A DNA stretch of 64,000 bases. It comes from Cladochytrium replicatum (lineage: Eukaryota > Chytridiomycota > Chytridiomycetes > Cladochytriales > Cladochytriaceae). The stretch spans positions 599,001-663,000 of the forward strand of contig JAHLKD010000002.1 of the NCBI GenBank assembly GCA_025526935.1, read 5' to 3'. Under the pieces are notes generated by a model that had not been told where the DNA came from, ran no database searches, and was given only the letters and a program-made list of their open reading frames with translations. Positions 12,434 through 24,064 of this stretch are shown here, in pieces. The number at the start of each line of letters is the position of its first letter. The stretch's first letter is position 1. The translations under genes and the position numbers were made by a program.

Positions 12434-14017
12434 TCAGCGCTGAGCCACAGCAGGTGCTGGCCCAGCAATGGTGGGTGCAGATACGTGACTGGTTGCGAGC
12501 GCAACGATCGCCTCATAGGTGAAGAACATGATGGCTGCGTTGGGAACCACGCGCATCAAGTGGGCGGTCATCCCACCGTAGAATGCGCGGATACCTTCTT
12601 CCCGATAGATGCGCCGTGTTGCCTGGGCGAGAGATGTGTACAAGAGACCGTCCGGTCCCGGTGCTTGGCGAAGGCGAGTGCGGAGAACCTACAGCAAGAG
12701 GGTGAGCTGGATATTTAGCAGCCTTCGCAGACCAGCCTACTTCGTGCGGGTAGGCGATCACAGCAGCAGTAAGTTTGGCGACTGATGCAGCAGCGAATGT
12801 GTCCGACCAAGCTATTAAACCCGTTCAGTCATTACTCACATTCAGACATAACTCGTTGTGGCTCACATAGGCATCCGTTGTCCGGTACTTTCTTTGCCAG
12901 CGATCCTGCAGCGACAGCCGCGAATGCTTCGTTGGAGCGGAATTCTCGGATCTCCTTCTTCAGTTTCTCGTACATAACGAACTGAAGCGTGGATTCACTT
13001 AAACCTAAGGGTATTTAATATGTCAAACTTGATCGAAATGTCATTTGGATGTGGATAACTTACCCACAATACTAGCCGACAGTCCCTTGTACAGTGTTCG
13101 GATACCTTCTTCTTTAACTACCCGATAAAGACAGTGGAAACTGTTCCTGTACTCCTGTGGTTTGAATCTGGTTTTTGAGTCTGCTTGTAGTTGCTGTTAC
13201 ATAAGAAGTCAGATGAATATCCCGTTGTTTTTTCTTCCAGAACTATACCATTCTAGTTTTGATGAGCCAGATAGGGTTTGTGATCAAAGCGACAGCGGTT
13301 CCAGCCGTTGCAGCGGAAACCATGTGCACAGCAGATGTTTCTTTTCCATTATTCAGACGCGTGTATGAATGTTTTGCTTGGCTATATACGGAGAAGTATG
13401 TCGCACGTGCAGGAAAGACAGCCACCAAGTTCGGGCCGAGACCCTTCCACCATGCCCGGAATCCTTCACGCTGTCGAATTGTCCTAAACACCGACCAGTC
13501 AAAAATCCATCACGGCGAGATATTTTCGTTCAGGACGTACTGAAGGATTCCTACGACTTCGGCAACGTTGTTCCAAGCTCCCCTGAGCACACCGGCACGG
13601 CCGGCGTATTCAATATGGAATGGTGGTTGGTAGTGTGTGGTTGAAAAGAAGCGGGAAGATGGGCCGGCGGATGAGAGTGTTGCTGTGTGAGTTGCAGATT
13701 GGTAGAATGTGGTCTGGAGAACGTGTCAAATGACGTTTCTATTCTTCCTCGTCAAACTCTCACCTGCATGCGAGTCTTAACGACATCCAGAGGACAAGTT
13801 ACAGCCGCACCGACTAGATTTAGCAAAAATCAATCTTGTCAGTAAATAGAGTATAATTGGAACTCGAGCAAGTTCACCCACCTGATCCAGCGATTCTACA
13901 AAAACAAGGATAAATAAAACATCATTCAGCTTTGCGCAAATGTGGAAAAAGGTATCGGGTATACCCTCCAGCTCCGAAGTTGACCCAGAAAGAAGGCTTT
14001 TTGTTGCCTGACGACAT
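12434..14017 (-). CDS. Mitochondrial carrier of the RIM2/SLC25A33-36 pyrimidine nucleotide type
   Basis: An inner-membrane solute carrier with three repeats. Reading leftwards from 14017 it starts MSSGNKKPSFWVNFGAGG, a near match to RIM2-type starts, then AAVTCPLDVVKTRMQ (first carrier signature). A longer loop follows, then GLGPNLVAVFPARATYFSVY and LITNPIWLIKTRM (second signature). The third signature is split by an intron, AYPHE joining VLRTRLRQAPG, and the end is MRVVPNAAIMFFTYEAIV plus a short Ala/Pro-rich tail. The GPNLV...PAR...YF block favours RIM2/SLC25A33-36, which exchange pyrimidine nucleotides, over other carriers. At least six introns are needed. The loop between repeats 1 and 2 (about 13540-13740) is extended and Ser/Thr-rich. 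Confidence 0.88.
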
Positions 14018-14590
14018 GTTGAACTAAAAAGTATGTGATGCGTTTGCTAGACAGCTCCACCGAGGACGGGTTCTGACGTGATGCGCTCCAGATGTAAGTC
14101 CACCGAGCAACCACGGCCTTTCTGTTCTGCAATAGCGATTAGGGACCTGCTTTTGCTACTTCGACGTGTCCCACTTCGTTTCTTACAATTTCTGCGACTG
14201 CCAAAAACAAGGAAAAAAGACCGGTCACGTGGACAGACAGTGGAATCGTGGGAAATGGCATCTGGGAATCAGTGAACGAAGCCCTGACTGCCTCGCAAAG
14301 TAAATTAGCGGTCGGAAGTTGGTTGAAAATAAATTAACAATGCAGCCTGCCATCTATAACAAAATTGAACTTTTTGTGGTTTCCAGAATAGCACAGTGCC
14401 ACGCCACACGCACTCCCCCGAACGTACGCTGGGGGCGATCGATGCTCAAGAATCCTTGGCTACATTATATCAACTTAACGCCATTATATAATCTTGGGGA
14501 GCATGCATTGACTATTCGTTTACAGTCCAAAATCCTGCTGACAGCCGGTGCCTGGATGAGTCAATTTCCACAGAGTTCTACCGCCATGAC
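14018..14590. promoter_or_regulatory. Divergent intergenic region, RIM2-type carrier and TMEM43-like gene
   Basis: About 570 bp between diverging genes. It should contain the carrier promoter and the 5' part of the TMEM43-like gene. I looked here for the missing N-terminal membrane helix of TMEM43 and found no convincing one. Confidence 0.35.
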
Positions 14591-15849
14591 ATGATTCAGG
14601 TGTTCCGAGAAGTTCACAAAGAAGGCATAATACGTTTACCGGAAAGAAAAACCTCGGGATTGGATGCTAGTCAGCTGGAGAAGTATCATGGTCGCGTTGC
14701 TTATGCCACCGCAGACACCGATAGATCTTCAATTCTGCTCGACGATGGGGATTTTGACCTCAGCTTCGAAGGTGCCCTAAGGATTCGGTAATCGACGTTT
14801 TGAGCTGGTTGTATGTAATGCATTCTGAAATCGAGCGGTTCAGGAGACGTACAGAATACTGCCAGTGGGTCAAAAGCTACGAGGAGAAGGAAAATGACGA
14901 CGGCGAGCGCTACAGAACCTATTACTACTACAAGACGTGGCAGTCGAATCCTGTCAACTCGCTCTTCTTTGATCAGCCAGGGGCTCATCACAATCCGCAG
15001 TACGATCCGTTCCCAACCAGCGAGAGCAGTGCTCCCGCCGCAGTGATCAAAACCGCGCAGAGAGATCTGAAACATGACGTTTATAAGAAAGTTCTCAATT
15101 CATTGAGAGGATGGGAGCCAGTTGTGCAGTACACAGGAATGACTCACAGCGGATGCAGGAGAGCGTAGCTGGCCAGGCGGGATTCACGCCGATTGGGAAT
15201 GGATACTTTTATCGACCACACAAGGTTTGAATATTTTGATCTCGAAGTCAATGCACCTAAGCCTACAATAGGCTTCGTTGGCAGAAACGTTTCTGAAGAT
15301 GGCGGCCCAAGTTTTAGAAGGGTGCGATTCCTGAAAGTCATAACTTCATAATCATACTAATGTTTGTAATAGATCTATCCTGGACTATCAATTAAGGACA
15401 AATCTTCTCTCCCCATCACAACTGAGTTTAATCGCGTTGAGATTTGAGACTTGTTCACAGTGGCTTTGATCCGGCACGGGAGTCGCCGGTCTCCAGAGTT
15501 GATGTTCGCCGTCGAACAACGGCGACAGCTTATGTGGCTCTGTGCGGCACGGGCCGCGCTGTTTGTGTGGGCATCTGTGGTGGCATCTTCAAAGATTTCG
15601 AGAATCGAATGGACGAGTCCGTATCATTGGATTGGATTCTCAATTGCATGGTGGGCTGCATGTGTTTCGGGACTGTCGTTTGCGACGTGGGGACGCACAC
15701 TTTGGATCTCTGGGTGTAGGACGGGTTTCATGGCAAATGAACGTGGCCGACAGTGCACCGGAACTAGAATTAAGGACCATATTTCTACTTCATGTTTTTC
15801 GATGTCTTTTTGTAATGAATGCATCAAAATGGCAAAGGCACCTATCTAG
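14591..15849 (+). pseudogene. TMEM43/LUMA-like membrane protein with an in-frame stop
   Basis: The TMEM43 family comprises inner nuclear membrane/ER proteins. Blocks in order are KYHGRVAYATAD, then across a short intron RFRRRTEYCQWVKSYEEKE (the family hallmark), ERYRTYYYYKTWQSNPVNS, GFTPIGNGYFYRP, EYFDLEVNAPKP, YPGLSIKDKS, and then TVALIRHGSRRSPELMFAVE leading into two hydrophobic segments near 15530-15600 and 15630-15715. A TGA at 15445-15447 lies in the same frame as both flanking blocks, and no short intron removes it with correct phase. No N-terminal membrane helix was found upstream, though family members normally have one. The gene is either decaying, mis-sequenced at one base, or spliced in a way I did not see. 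The 3' limit is the first stop after the hydrophobic region. Confidence 0.6.
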
Positions 15850-15945
15850 CTATACAACTTTAATAACTTACAGAGAGAAAAAAATGAAAGAAATACGCAG
15901 CCTCGATCTTAGGACCAGGCTCGAGACTTCCACCTCGATGGATAA

Positions 15946-16421
15946 TTACAACCTTCCGTACCAAAGCGACTGAGTGACGTCCGTGTTCGTGTCATCAGCA
16001 TCAAGGATCGGGAGTAGCTCCGCCGGAGGTTCTAATCCAAACTTTTCGGCTCTTTGCCATCTACGAAGGCGTGTCAATCCATCGCAAGGACCGTACTGTG
16101 AACAAAATCCACTATGAATAACATGAAAAAGCATGGAAAATCACTTCCTACCTTTCCATTCAGATCAAACGCGCGGAGCTTTTCGAGGATGGCATCGTCC
16201 ACAATATTTGGGAAGTCATGCGCTGCAGCGGTCGACACGGGCTCTGATTTGGGATCCGACTTTGTGGAGGAGTTTTGGTCCTTCTGGAGACATACAACTG
16301 CGGCTGCAGCTACATCCACAAGGGATTTCTTAGCAGAGCTCGACCTTTTTGCAACGCCAGACTTTGTGGTCTTGAACATGGATGCCGAGGACGAGCGGGA
16401 GAGTTTCTGCGATGCGCTCAT
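15946..16421 (-). CDS. POLD4: DNA polymerase delta small subunit 4 (p12/Cdm1)
   Basis: The small stabilising subunit of replicative polymerase delta. Two exons: the first, from MSASQKLSRSSS at 16421, carries a Ser/Lys-rich N-terminus and AILEKLRAFDLNGK. The intron (about 16094-16151) ends in CACAG. The second holds YGPCDGLTRLRRWQRAEKFG, then LEPPAELLPIL and QSLWYGRL, which match the conserved p12 C-terminus (FDL...YGPC.G.TRL.RW.RA...GL.PP...SLW). An upstream in-frame Met at 16490 is possible but less likely. The protein is about 140 residues, close to human p12 (107) plus a longer N-terminus. It diverges from SET2 across about 520 bp. Confidence 0.87.
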
Positions 16422-16942
16422 TCCGGTTGACGATTGAGAAGTGATAATGTGACCACAGCCACGTGCAAAGCAACGGAGTAAAGAAATCAAGGTGGGTGGA
16501 GATTGAAAAAAACAGGACTGGGAAAGATGCTCATAAAAAGAAACTGCATTTTTACTAGTTAGAGACAGAAAGAAAGCTCGGAGAAATTTACTTCACCAGT
16601 TTTAAGACGTCAAGCCATAACCTCCCTCAAAATATTCGACTGCATCTCACGACAGCGCTCCCTGGAGAACATTTCCGGAGCTTTAAAAGAGCTTGAGTGG
16701 TTTCTCGTCAACTGCGGCTCCGCACCAGTTCTGTTCCGTAAACTTGATTTGTGAACGGGAGCCACTTTTGTATCCGTTGGGGAAGTCATGTTACAGACAG
16801 AGCAGGCGTCCATTGCTCCGATTCAGGCAGATGGTATGTCCGTCTGGCACCAAGGGCAGACGTAAGGGGGATTATTGGAGTTTTTTCTGATTCTGGTCGC
16901 TTCGCGCCTATGCCTATCACAGGACGCACGGGCCAATCGACC
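16422..16942. promoter_or_regulatory. Divergent intergenic region between POLD4 and SET2
   Basis: About 520 bp between two genes pointing away from each other. An in-frame ATG at 16751 would extend SET2 upstream by 64 residues, but that extension has no family resemblance and I treat it as leader sequence. Confidence 0.35.
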
Positions 16943-19900
16943 ATGTCCGCCAAACCCTCTCCCATCAGCCCTATCAAAGAGAGCTCTTTCGGCTCAGAAT
17001 CCACTTTCTATTTCTCTGTTGAAGCGAAAGAGACTTCCAACATCATGCCGACAAGTTCTTCCATTGCGAACACTCCAGACACACCAATCTCGCTTCCCCA
17101 AATTACGCCTTCAGAACTAAAATCGGAGCCACTGAATAATCTCCCGGCTTCAGCGACAGCAGAGACCGACAATACCACGCCCATGGACACTTCCGAGCTA
17201 GTTGAGAGCAGGGACAACAGCGAAGCGTCAGCGAAAATGGAGTCAACTAATGAACACCTACCTTCAGCGACTCCTGAACCCGACAAAGCATCTCCTATGG
17301 ATTTGAGCCCTAAGATAGGTTCTTCCTCAGTTGAGAGCAACGCCAACAGCGAAGCTGCGGCTGCGGAACGGATGGCGGTGTGGAAAGAAGCGCAGAAGGT
17401 TTACACACACATCTACGATAATGAGTTCAAGGGAGGCGCAAACGGGAAGATCTCAAAGGAGGACTCGCTCCCATGCTTTTGTCAGTACAAACAAGGTGAG
17501 TGAGTTGTTGCCTATCATCAAGTTCGGTGAAACTAAGCTCTAAGTATACAGGAACAGACGATCCGAGCATGGCGTGCGGGGAGGATTCCAATTGTATAAA
17601 CCGAACCTTGTTTATTGAGTGCATGGAAGACGATTGCCCCTGTGGAAAGTACTGCATGAATCGTCGGTAAGTAACTTTGGCATTTAGTTTTGCTTTTTCG
17701 ATGGCCTAACGTGGGCAACTCCAGATTTCAGCAGCGACAGTATGCACCTATCGAGATCTTTCGGACTGAGAAAAAAGGCTTTGGTCTTAGAGCAATGAAG
17801 CCAATCAGCAGGTTAACATGCTCCGACGAAGTTTGTTTCGCTTTGCTAATTGTTGCGTTCACTTTTGCCATTCAGTGGTCAATTCATCATAGAGTACTGT
17901 GGAGAGGTAATCCCACAATCCATGTTCCAGAAGCGGGCTCTCGAGTACGATCAAGCAGGGAAAAAGCACTTTTACTTCATGAGCTTGAAGTCTGACGAGG
18001 TAAGCGTGGAAAGGCAGCGATTTGTGGACAGCAAGCTCATCCTGTTGCCTCAGTTTATCGATGCATCACGAAAAGGAAACATGGGTCGCTTCATGAACCA
18101 CAGTTGTGCGCCAAACTGCGCTCTTCAGAAATGGATTGTGGGACCGCGACGACGGATTGGTATTTTTGCGACCAAGGATATCGCGCAGGGGCAAGAACTC
18201 ACGTTCGATTACAAATTTGAGCGATATGGGTAAGTTACACAACGTCATGAATGGTGCAATATATTAAAAAACCTCTGACAGGGCAAAAGCGCAAGTGTGT
18301 CACTGTGGGGAGTATGCTTGTAGTGGGTTCATCGGCGGCTCGAAGCATTTGGAGCTTCAGCCGGTGGAAGGTAAGTTATTGACTGCTTCCTTGCAAAGCA
18401 TGACTTCGATACTCATCATGATATCCTGAGAAGATGATGATGATGATGAGTGTGCGCGAGCTGCAACTGCCGAAGAAGAGGAAGCTGCTAAAGTGCGTTC
18501 ACGTACAGAATCGTCATTGTGCAAAAGCTAAATTTATACGTCCTTTTTAGAAGGGTCTCGAGACTGTCGTGGAAGTCCAGAAGATGGTCAAAGCACTTTT
18601 GCTGAATTCCTATAAACCTCAAAAAGCAATCCGACTTCTCCACCGCCTGGAGGTAAACTCAACTGTTTTGAATGAAAATCAACCTCATTTTGTTCTCCAG
18701 GCTACTACTGAGCTTCCGATACAACGAAAGTTTATGCAATATCACGGCCTGCTTGTTCTCAAACAGTGTCTTGTACATTACCTCAAATCGGATGCGATGA
18801 TCTGCTCGCAAGTTTTGCGAGTGTTGACCATGCTTCCAATCTGGTCTCGAAATTCTGTGGTCGACATTAAGCTCGAAGAAACAGTCGAGAAACTGATGGA
18901 GAACTGTGAAGCTGATCTTGCCCACAATGCCGAACAGGTAAATATGATTCCGTGGAAAGTTCTATTTTGCGCTGATTTCTTCGCTTCTCGCCATCTGCGA
19001 TGTTTGCCAGATTTTGTGCACTTGGAAAACTCTTCCGATCGTTTACAAAATTCCAAAGCGTTCTCAAACTGATATTGATGGCGAGGACAAGAATGCGCAC
19101 AACCTCAAGCGTTCAGGTAGCGAACTCTCAGAGCAGTCCGATAAAAAAGTTCGATGGGAGACACCAGTGAAATCGGAATCGACGCCCACTGATGTGCTTG
19201 CTACCACCCCTCTCATTCGCCCACCGAAATCGGATATCCGCCGATACGTGACTGAGCGTCCCGCCTTCCCCCCACCTTCAACGCCTGTCAAAACAGAAGT
19301 AGCTGAGGACCCATATTTGGGGATCAAGCCATCCAATGGACATCGATATTCGAACTCATACACCGCAAACCGATCCGGTATGCAAAATCGGTGTGAATGC
19401 GAATGATGTGCTCTAGTTAACCTGCGTCATTGTACAGGCAACATGTACAGCACCCCACTACCGATACACTATCAAAACTCCACGTCCAACTACCAAAACA
19501 ACAGCACGCATTCACCACCACCACATATTGCCCCAAGCCATTCTCCATACGGCACCAGCGATCCCGACCTTCCACCTCATTGGAAGGGTTTGCAGGACCG
19601 CAATGGTGCACTCTACTACTGGAATCAGGAGACAGATGTGACACAGTGGGAGCATCCTAGCCACACGATTGTCGAAAACACTGGACATAATGCTCAGGAA
19701 TATCCCATGGATGTGGATCGCGAGGCGCTGGATCGGCAAGATGATACCGCTTCCCCTGGATTTCCCCATGCGGATTTGAAAAAGGAGGAGAAACAGCTGA
19801 GAGGGATGGTGAGTTATCAAAGTTGCCCCAGTCCTGTAGATCAAAATTTAGTTTCTTCTTTCCTTAGATTTCTTCTGTTGTGGTTAAGTACCTAAGCAAA

Positions 19901-20347
19901 GTTAAATCTCAAGTAGACAGCGAAAAGTTTAAGAAGATGGCGAGAAAGGTAAATATGATCACTCTTGCTTTCTAAATCCTTGTGAGTCCTAAATTCGTTA
20001 ATAAGATGACACAGATTCTGTGCGAGAAAGAGCGGAGCAAATCTAATCCCATTCCTGATTCCGTAAATGACGAGATGAAGAAGCGAATACGGAAATTCGT
20101 CTACGCGGGATTGGCGAAAGAGGGGATACATAATGATGACGACGGCGCACCACTCAATAGTAAATCAAAAGAAGGCAAGGAAGGAAAAGAGGCTGATGGG
20201 GATGAAGGATCGTCGCCTTCGAAGAGTGTGTCGAAGGCCCAGAAGCATAAACACCAACACCACCATCGTCATTGGGAACATTTGGCCAAGAATATTGTTC
20301 AACACGAGCCAGCCACGGTTCATAGTTTGGTTGGGCAGCTTTTCTGA
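16943..20347 (+). CDS. SET2: Histone H3K36 methyltransferase Set2 (SETD2 orthologue)
   Basis: Methylates H3 lysine 36 on transcribed chromatin and binds elongating RNA polymerase II. Domain order is diagnostic. After a Ser/Thr/Pro-rich N-terminus comes an AWS cysteine cluster ([20 protein letters not shown]). The SET domain follows: [53 protein letters not shown]. The post-SET motif is [17 protein letters not shown] helical middle region ([17 protein letters not shown]) is next, then a WW domain at about 19575-19670 ([24 protein letters not shown]), and a C-terminal SRI domain ([30 protein letters not shown]) that binds the phosphorylated CTD. A GAT repeat near 18433 encodes an acidic stretch. 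The last residues are His/Lys-rich. About ten introns are needed and all joins look normal. The start is Met 16943 ([10 protein letters not shown]). Confidence 0.93.
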
Positions 20348-20639
20348 AAGCTATCCCACGTCGTTTACATTGATTTCATTGTCATTTAAAGAAAGACTGG
20401 GTCGGAAACTGTGAAAGAACAACAGTTTTTGGTGGCTTGCATACTAATTTATTCGAAAACTAGAGTTTCCGGAATCAGTCCGTAGGAATGGGATTCGCGG
20501 AATGAGCAACCGAAGTTCTACCAGAAAAAGAACATGAGAGGTCACAGGTACCAAAATGCTATTCAGGAAAAGAGATAAACCGCCAAACGAGGATCATAGT
20601 GTTTGTGATAATAGCATTGAAGGCTCAATTCGACTAATA

Positions 20640-22302
20640 TCAGAATATATGCATGGCATCGAGTATGGCGTTCCATGCGATTGCGGTTGGCATCATCAAT
20701 GCAAAGTTCAACTCAGTCTGAGGAGCGCTTACACATCGCAGATTTCTTACCAGAATGACTGCTGTCGTTCCAACCTCTTCAACATGGTGCCTTTGAAGCG
20801 TAGGAAAGCGTGCCAGTGACACCGTCAATGATCTCAGAATAATTGCTTTTGCTCGTTCACCTTTTGGAAACCTTACAACTTTTTTCAGAAAAGCATCTAT
20901 ATCGCCGGGTTGTCGGGTTACGATCCCGTTTACCCGGACCACATCACCAGGGGAATTGTTAGGAATGGAACAACCACATTCTTGAGGAACAGCAAAACCC
21001 CACCTTCCACGTTTTCGCAATAGTTGACCACGATAGGTACCGGTATATGAATGGAGCGGGGTTAAGACGGCGCATTCTTGATCCTGGACGTTACAAACAT
21101 AACAATCCGATACAAACGTCGGAAAAGGTATAACCGTGTTCGACAACGATTTGAGAAAGTTGTTAAGGAGGACGGGAATCTTGACTGTGGATGAAGGGGC
21201 AGATGGCATGTGATGGCGAGTGAATAGATCAGGGGAAGCACACAAGCGATCTGATACGTCCTTAGCATGAGTATTGCGATAGACAACTGAAACACAATGA
21301 TGGTTACCATGGTGGGGTTAGTCGCAAGTGCTTTTATTATAATGATGGACACTTTCCGAACTCCATTTTGGGCTTGGTGCCAGCGGGGCGACGAGTTGAG
21401 ACAGGCTCTGCCAGTTAAACGTTTTTGGGACGCCAGTCACCTCTGTGTTATCTAAATTATGTACCTGTGATTCCTCCTGTTGGAGATTCATGATCCGTAT
21501 TGCTGCCTACATGACTCAAAGGAACTGGCTCTGTGTCTGAGTAAGAGGGCTTCGTTGTAGTGGTGCGCTCGGCATCAACATTTCTCGATGGGAATCATTC
21601 TTTTAACGGAAAACTTTCGAAATTCGAACAGGAAGATCATCAAAAGCCACTGAAACGCAAACGAGGAAGCGCAGCGGGCCCGTATTATGCTGTATTGCAG
21701 CCCAGTTTTGGCATCCATGAATGGCGTGAGGATAGGGATCAATAGATTAACCCTTGAGAAGCGATTTTTTGGTCCCATTAACATAAAGACATTTATTTTC
21801 TTACCCAAAGGAAATGCCAAACGGGATCTGCAATGCAGCAGATCTGGCCCGTTCAACCACCAAGAGGTATATTCCCCTAAGAATGGCGACCGCAAATGAG
21901 AAACAAGTTGGTCCATCCGCGCTCATGAGCAGGGGCACAATCAAGTTTCAAAACGATGGTTGTCTGCCACTCGAACGACCAGATACAAGAGAGAGAGCGA
22001 AAGTGGAAGTCGTGGTGAAGAAGTCTTCCGGTGGGAGAACGCGAAACAGGAGCGCTGGGATTCCGAGGTTGTAAACGAGCTTGTTAAGCCAGAGCTCCTT
22101 TTTCCGGAGGCAGTATACAAGTCCACGCGCAGATAACACCAACGTCGATCACAACGAAATCGGTATACAAACTTCCAGGAGTCCAGAGAAGCAGGTTAAA
22201 TGTCAGGAATGGGGCAACGATTGGTTTTGGATTCAGAGGGTCGCGATTTTGGTTAAATATATGTTTAGGTGGGCATTCCGCCGTGCCGGGAATCAAAGGC
22301 AT
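20640..22302 (-). pseudogene. Second, damaged auxin-efflux-carrier-like (AEC) gene copy
   Basis: A paralogue of the transporter at 8.5-10.1 kb. Blocks read leftwards from about 22220: FVVIDVGVICAWTCILPPEK; then in another frame ELWLNKLVYNLGIPALLF and PPEDFFTTTSTFALSLV; PFMDAKTGLQYS; FQWLLMIFLFEFRKF; ALATNPTMVTIIVFQLSIAI; LIYSLAITCHLP; and near the end VEEVGTTAVIL and LMMPTAIAWNAILDAM. The first helix and the WLNKLVYNLG helix are out of frame by one base at a run of five A residues around 22104-22108. Other joins also fail, and the FPTLQ region is diverged. This supports a pseudogene, or homopolymer errors. A Met at 22302 would start it 12 bp from the stop of the neighbouring MFS gene; the real start is unclear. 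Confidence 0.65.
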
Positions 22303-22313
22303 TTCAACAGGAT

Positions 22314-23867
22314 TTACTTCAAATCTGGGGATCTGTACCAAATCGTTGCAGGAATGCATAGCAGAAACATCACAGCAATGCAAACTGATGCCCATCCCCA
22401 TCCAAACGCACCATAAATTGCACTTCCGAGCAATGGCCCTACAAGAAGCGACAAAGAAAAACCAACAGAGTAAAGAGCATAACTTTGCGCTACGGAACCG
22501 TTTGGAACTGTAGCAGAAACCTCGGGAAACATAGGGGTCATCGTAAATGCGCAGATGGTTCCGAACAGGAATACAGCCACGATTAGACCTGCAAGGGGAG
22601 CAGGAGATGGAAGGCTCCAGCCTTCTGGAGGCAAGATCAAGCAGAAAGAAAGCGAGACAACGGTCCCAGCGATCGCGGCAGGAAGGAGGACATAGTGCGA
22701 TCCATTGAGGTTCTTCAGCTTGCATAGATCCCATAACCACCCTGCAAGTGGACCAGCAATAGCTGAGGGAATAACCGCTGCAAGGAAAACGAGTCCCACA
22801 CCGAGTGCATCCATCCCATACTGGATTAATAAGATTGGGATGATGAATAGCATTAGACGGTCTCGTGCACTCACATTTTTTTCGAGGAGAAGTGGGAGCG
22901 TTGGCTCGATAGCTGTTAGGCATGCACTAAACAAAATGGTCATATAGCAGAGCACCAACAAATGACGGTTGAGGAGGAGGGAGAAGAATGATCGTACGCC
23001 CGATTGCTCGGAATTTTTAGGTTTAATGTTCTCGAGAGTCGCTGAACTTGCGAGTGGAGTGTTGGTGTCTTCATTAGTATCGTCATGTCGATCCGCTGTC
23101 TCTGATGCCACAGCATCCACGGTAGATTCTTCGATGTCAATTTCGGTAGGTGCTTCCTCAATTGCTGGCTCGATGATAAGCAAACGCCCGATCAAGTCAA
23201 TGACAACCAAAACGGCGCAGAATATGAATGGCGCGTAAAACCCGAGCTGACTGTAGAGAGCACCACCGATCGGGGCTCCAGCAACTTGGCCAACCGTGAA
23301 GCCGGAAAGAACGATTCCCATCGCGGCTCCAATGCCCTGCGCTGTTCGAAAGTGATCGGAAACCCTATATAGTCGTCAACTAATAAATACGCCATGGAAG
23401 AATGTGGAGCGCACTTACAACGCCAAGCCTAGTGTCCAAACAATCGCGCTCGATGCACCTTGGAAAAAGCGCGCAATGAAGAAGGCTACGAAACCGAGTG
23501 CTCTTCCCAGAGCGAAGAATACCGTGGATAGCAGCAAACCGATCAGCCCCAAGACCATGAATAGCTTTCGCTTTTTGAACTTGTCCGAAAGAATGCCAAA
23601 CGTGGGGGCAGCAATAAGCACCCCAATACCGTAAGCACCAAGAAGTAGTCCCACGTTCCAAGCGTCACCCCCTTGTTCAACCACGACGATAGGCAGGATG
23701 GGAATAACGATTGAGTAAGTACATATGTCAACGAATATCCCTAACCACACGACAACCTGGTAAATGTTGTTAAGCTTTGTAATAAAGTGGTCAAAGTTGC
23801 TGTGTACCAAGCAAAGCCATGTCGATGAGCGCCAGTTTGAGTTGCCCTTCACTTGTGTTTGTGCCAT
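22314..23867 (-). CDS. Major facilitator superfamily transporter (DHA1, vesicular amine/drug exporter type), copy 1
   Basis: A 12-helix antiporter-type MFS protein. From 23867 it starts MAQTQVKGNSNWRSSTWLCL. An intron is followed by WLGIFVDICTYSIVIPILP (helix 1, typical of the SLC18/DHA1 family), then FGILSDKFKKRKLFMVLGLI (motif A, loop 2-3), FFIARFFQGASSAIVWTLGL (helix 4) and MGIVLSGFTVGQVAGAPIGG (motif C, antiporter signature). A long acidic cytosolic loop of about 60 residues splits the two halves. The C-terminal half ends in CIPATIWYRSPDLK. The substrate cannot be read from sequence; relatives export drugs, polyamines or amines. It lies 198 bp downstream of an almost identical-design copy in the same orientation, which indicates a tandem duplication. 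Confidence 0.88.
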
Positions 23868-24064
23868 TGGAGTATGAACGGAAAGCTGGGAGTGAGGAAC
23901 ACGGTCTTTAAAAGGGCAGGAGCACGGCTGTAAACGTGTAAGACGTGTTGCGACAATTATCCGGATTCCGGAATTCTAAGAAACTGGGAATCGTGGGGAA
24001 CAATCTTAAAACTTTCGAGTATTAATTGTGGGGGGATGCACGGCTGCGCAGTGAGAAATTTCAA

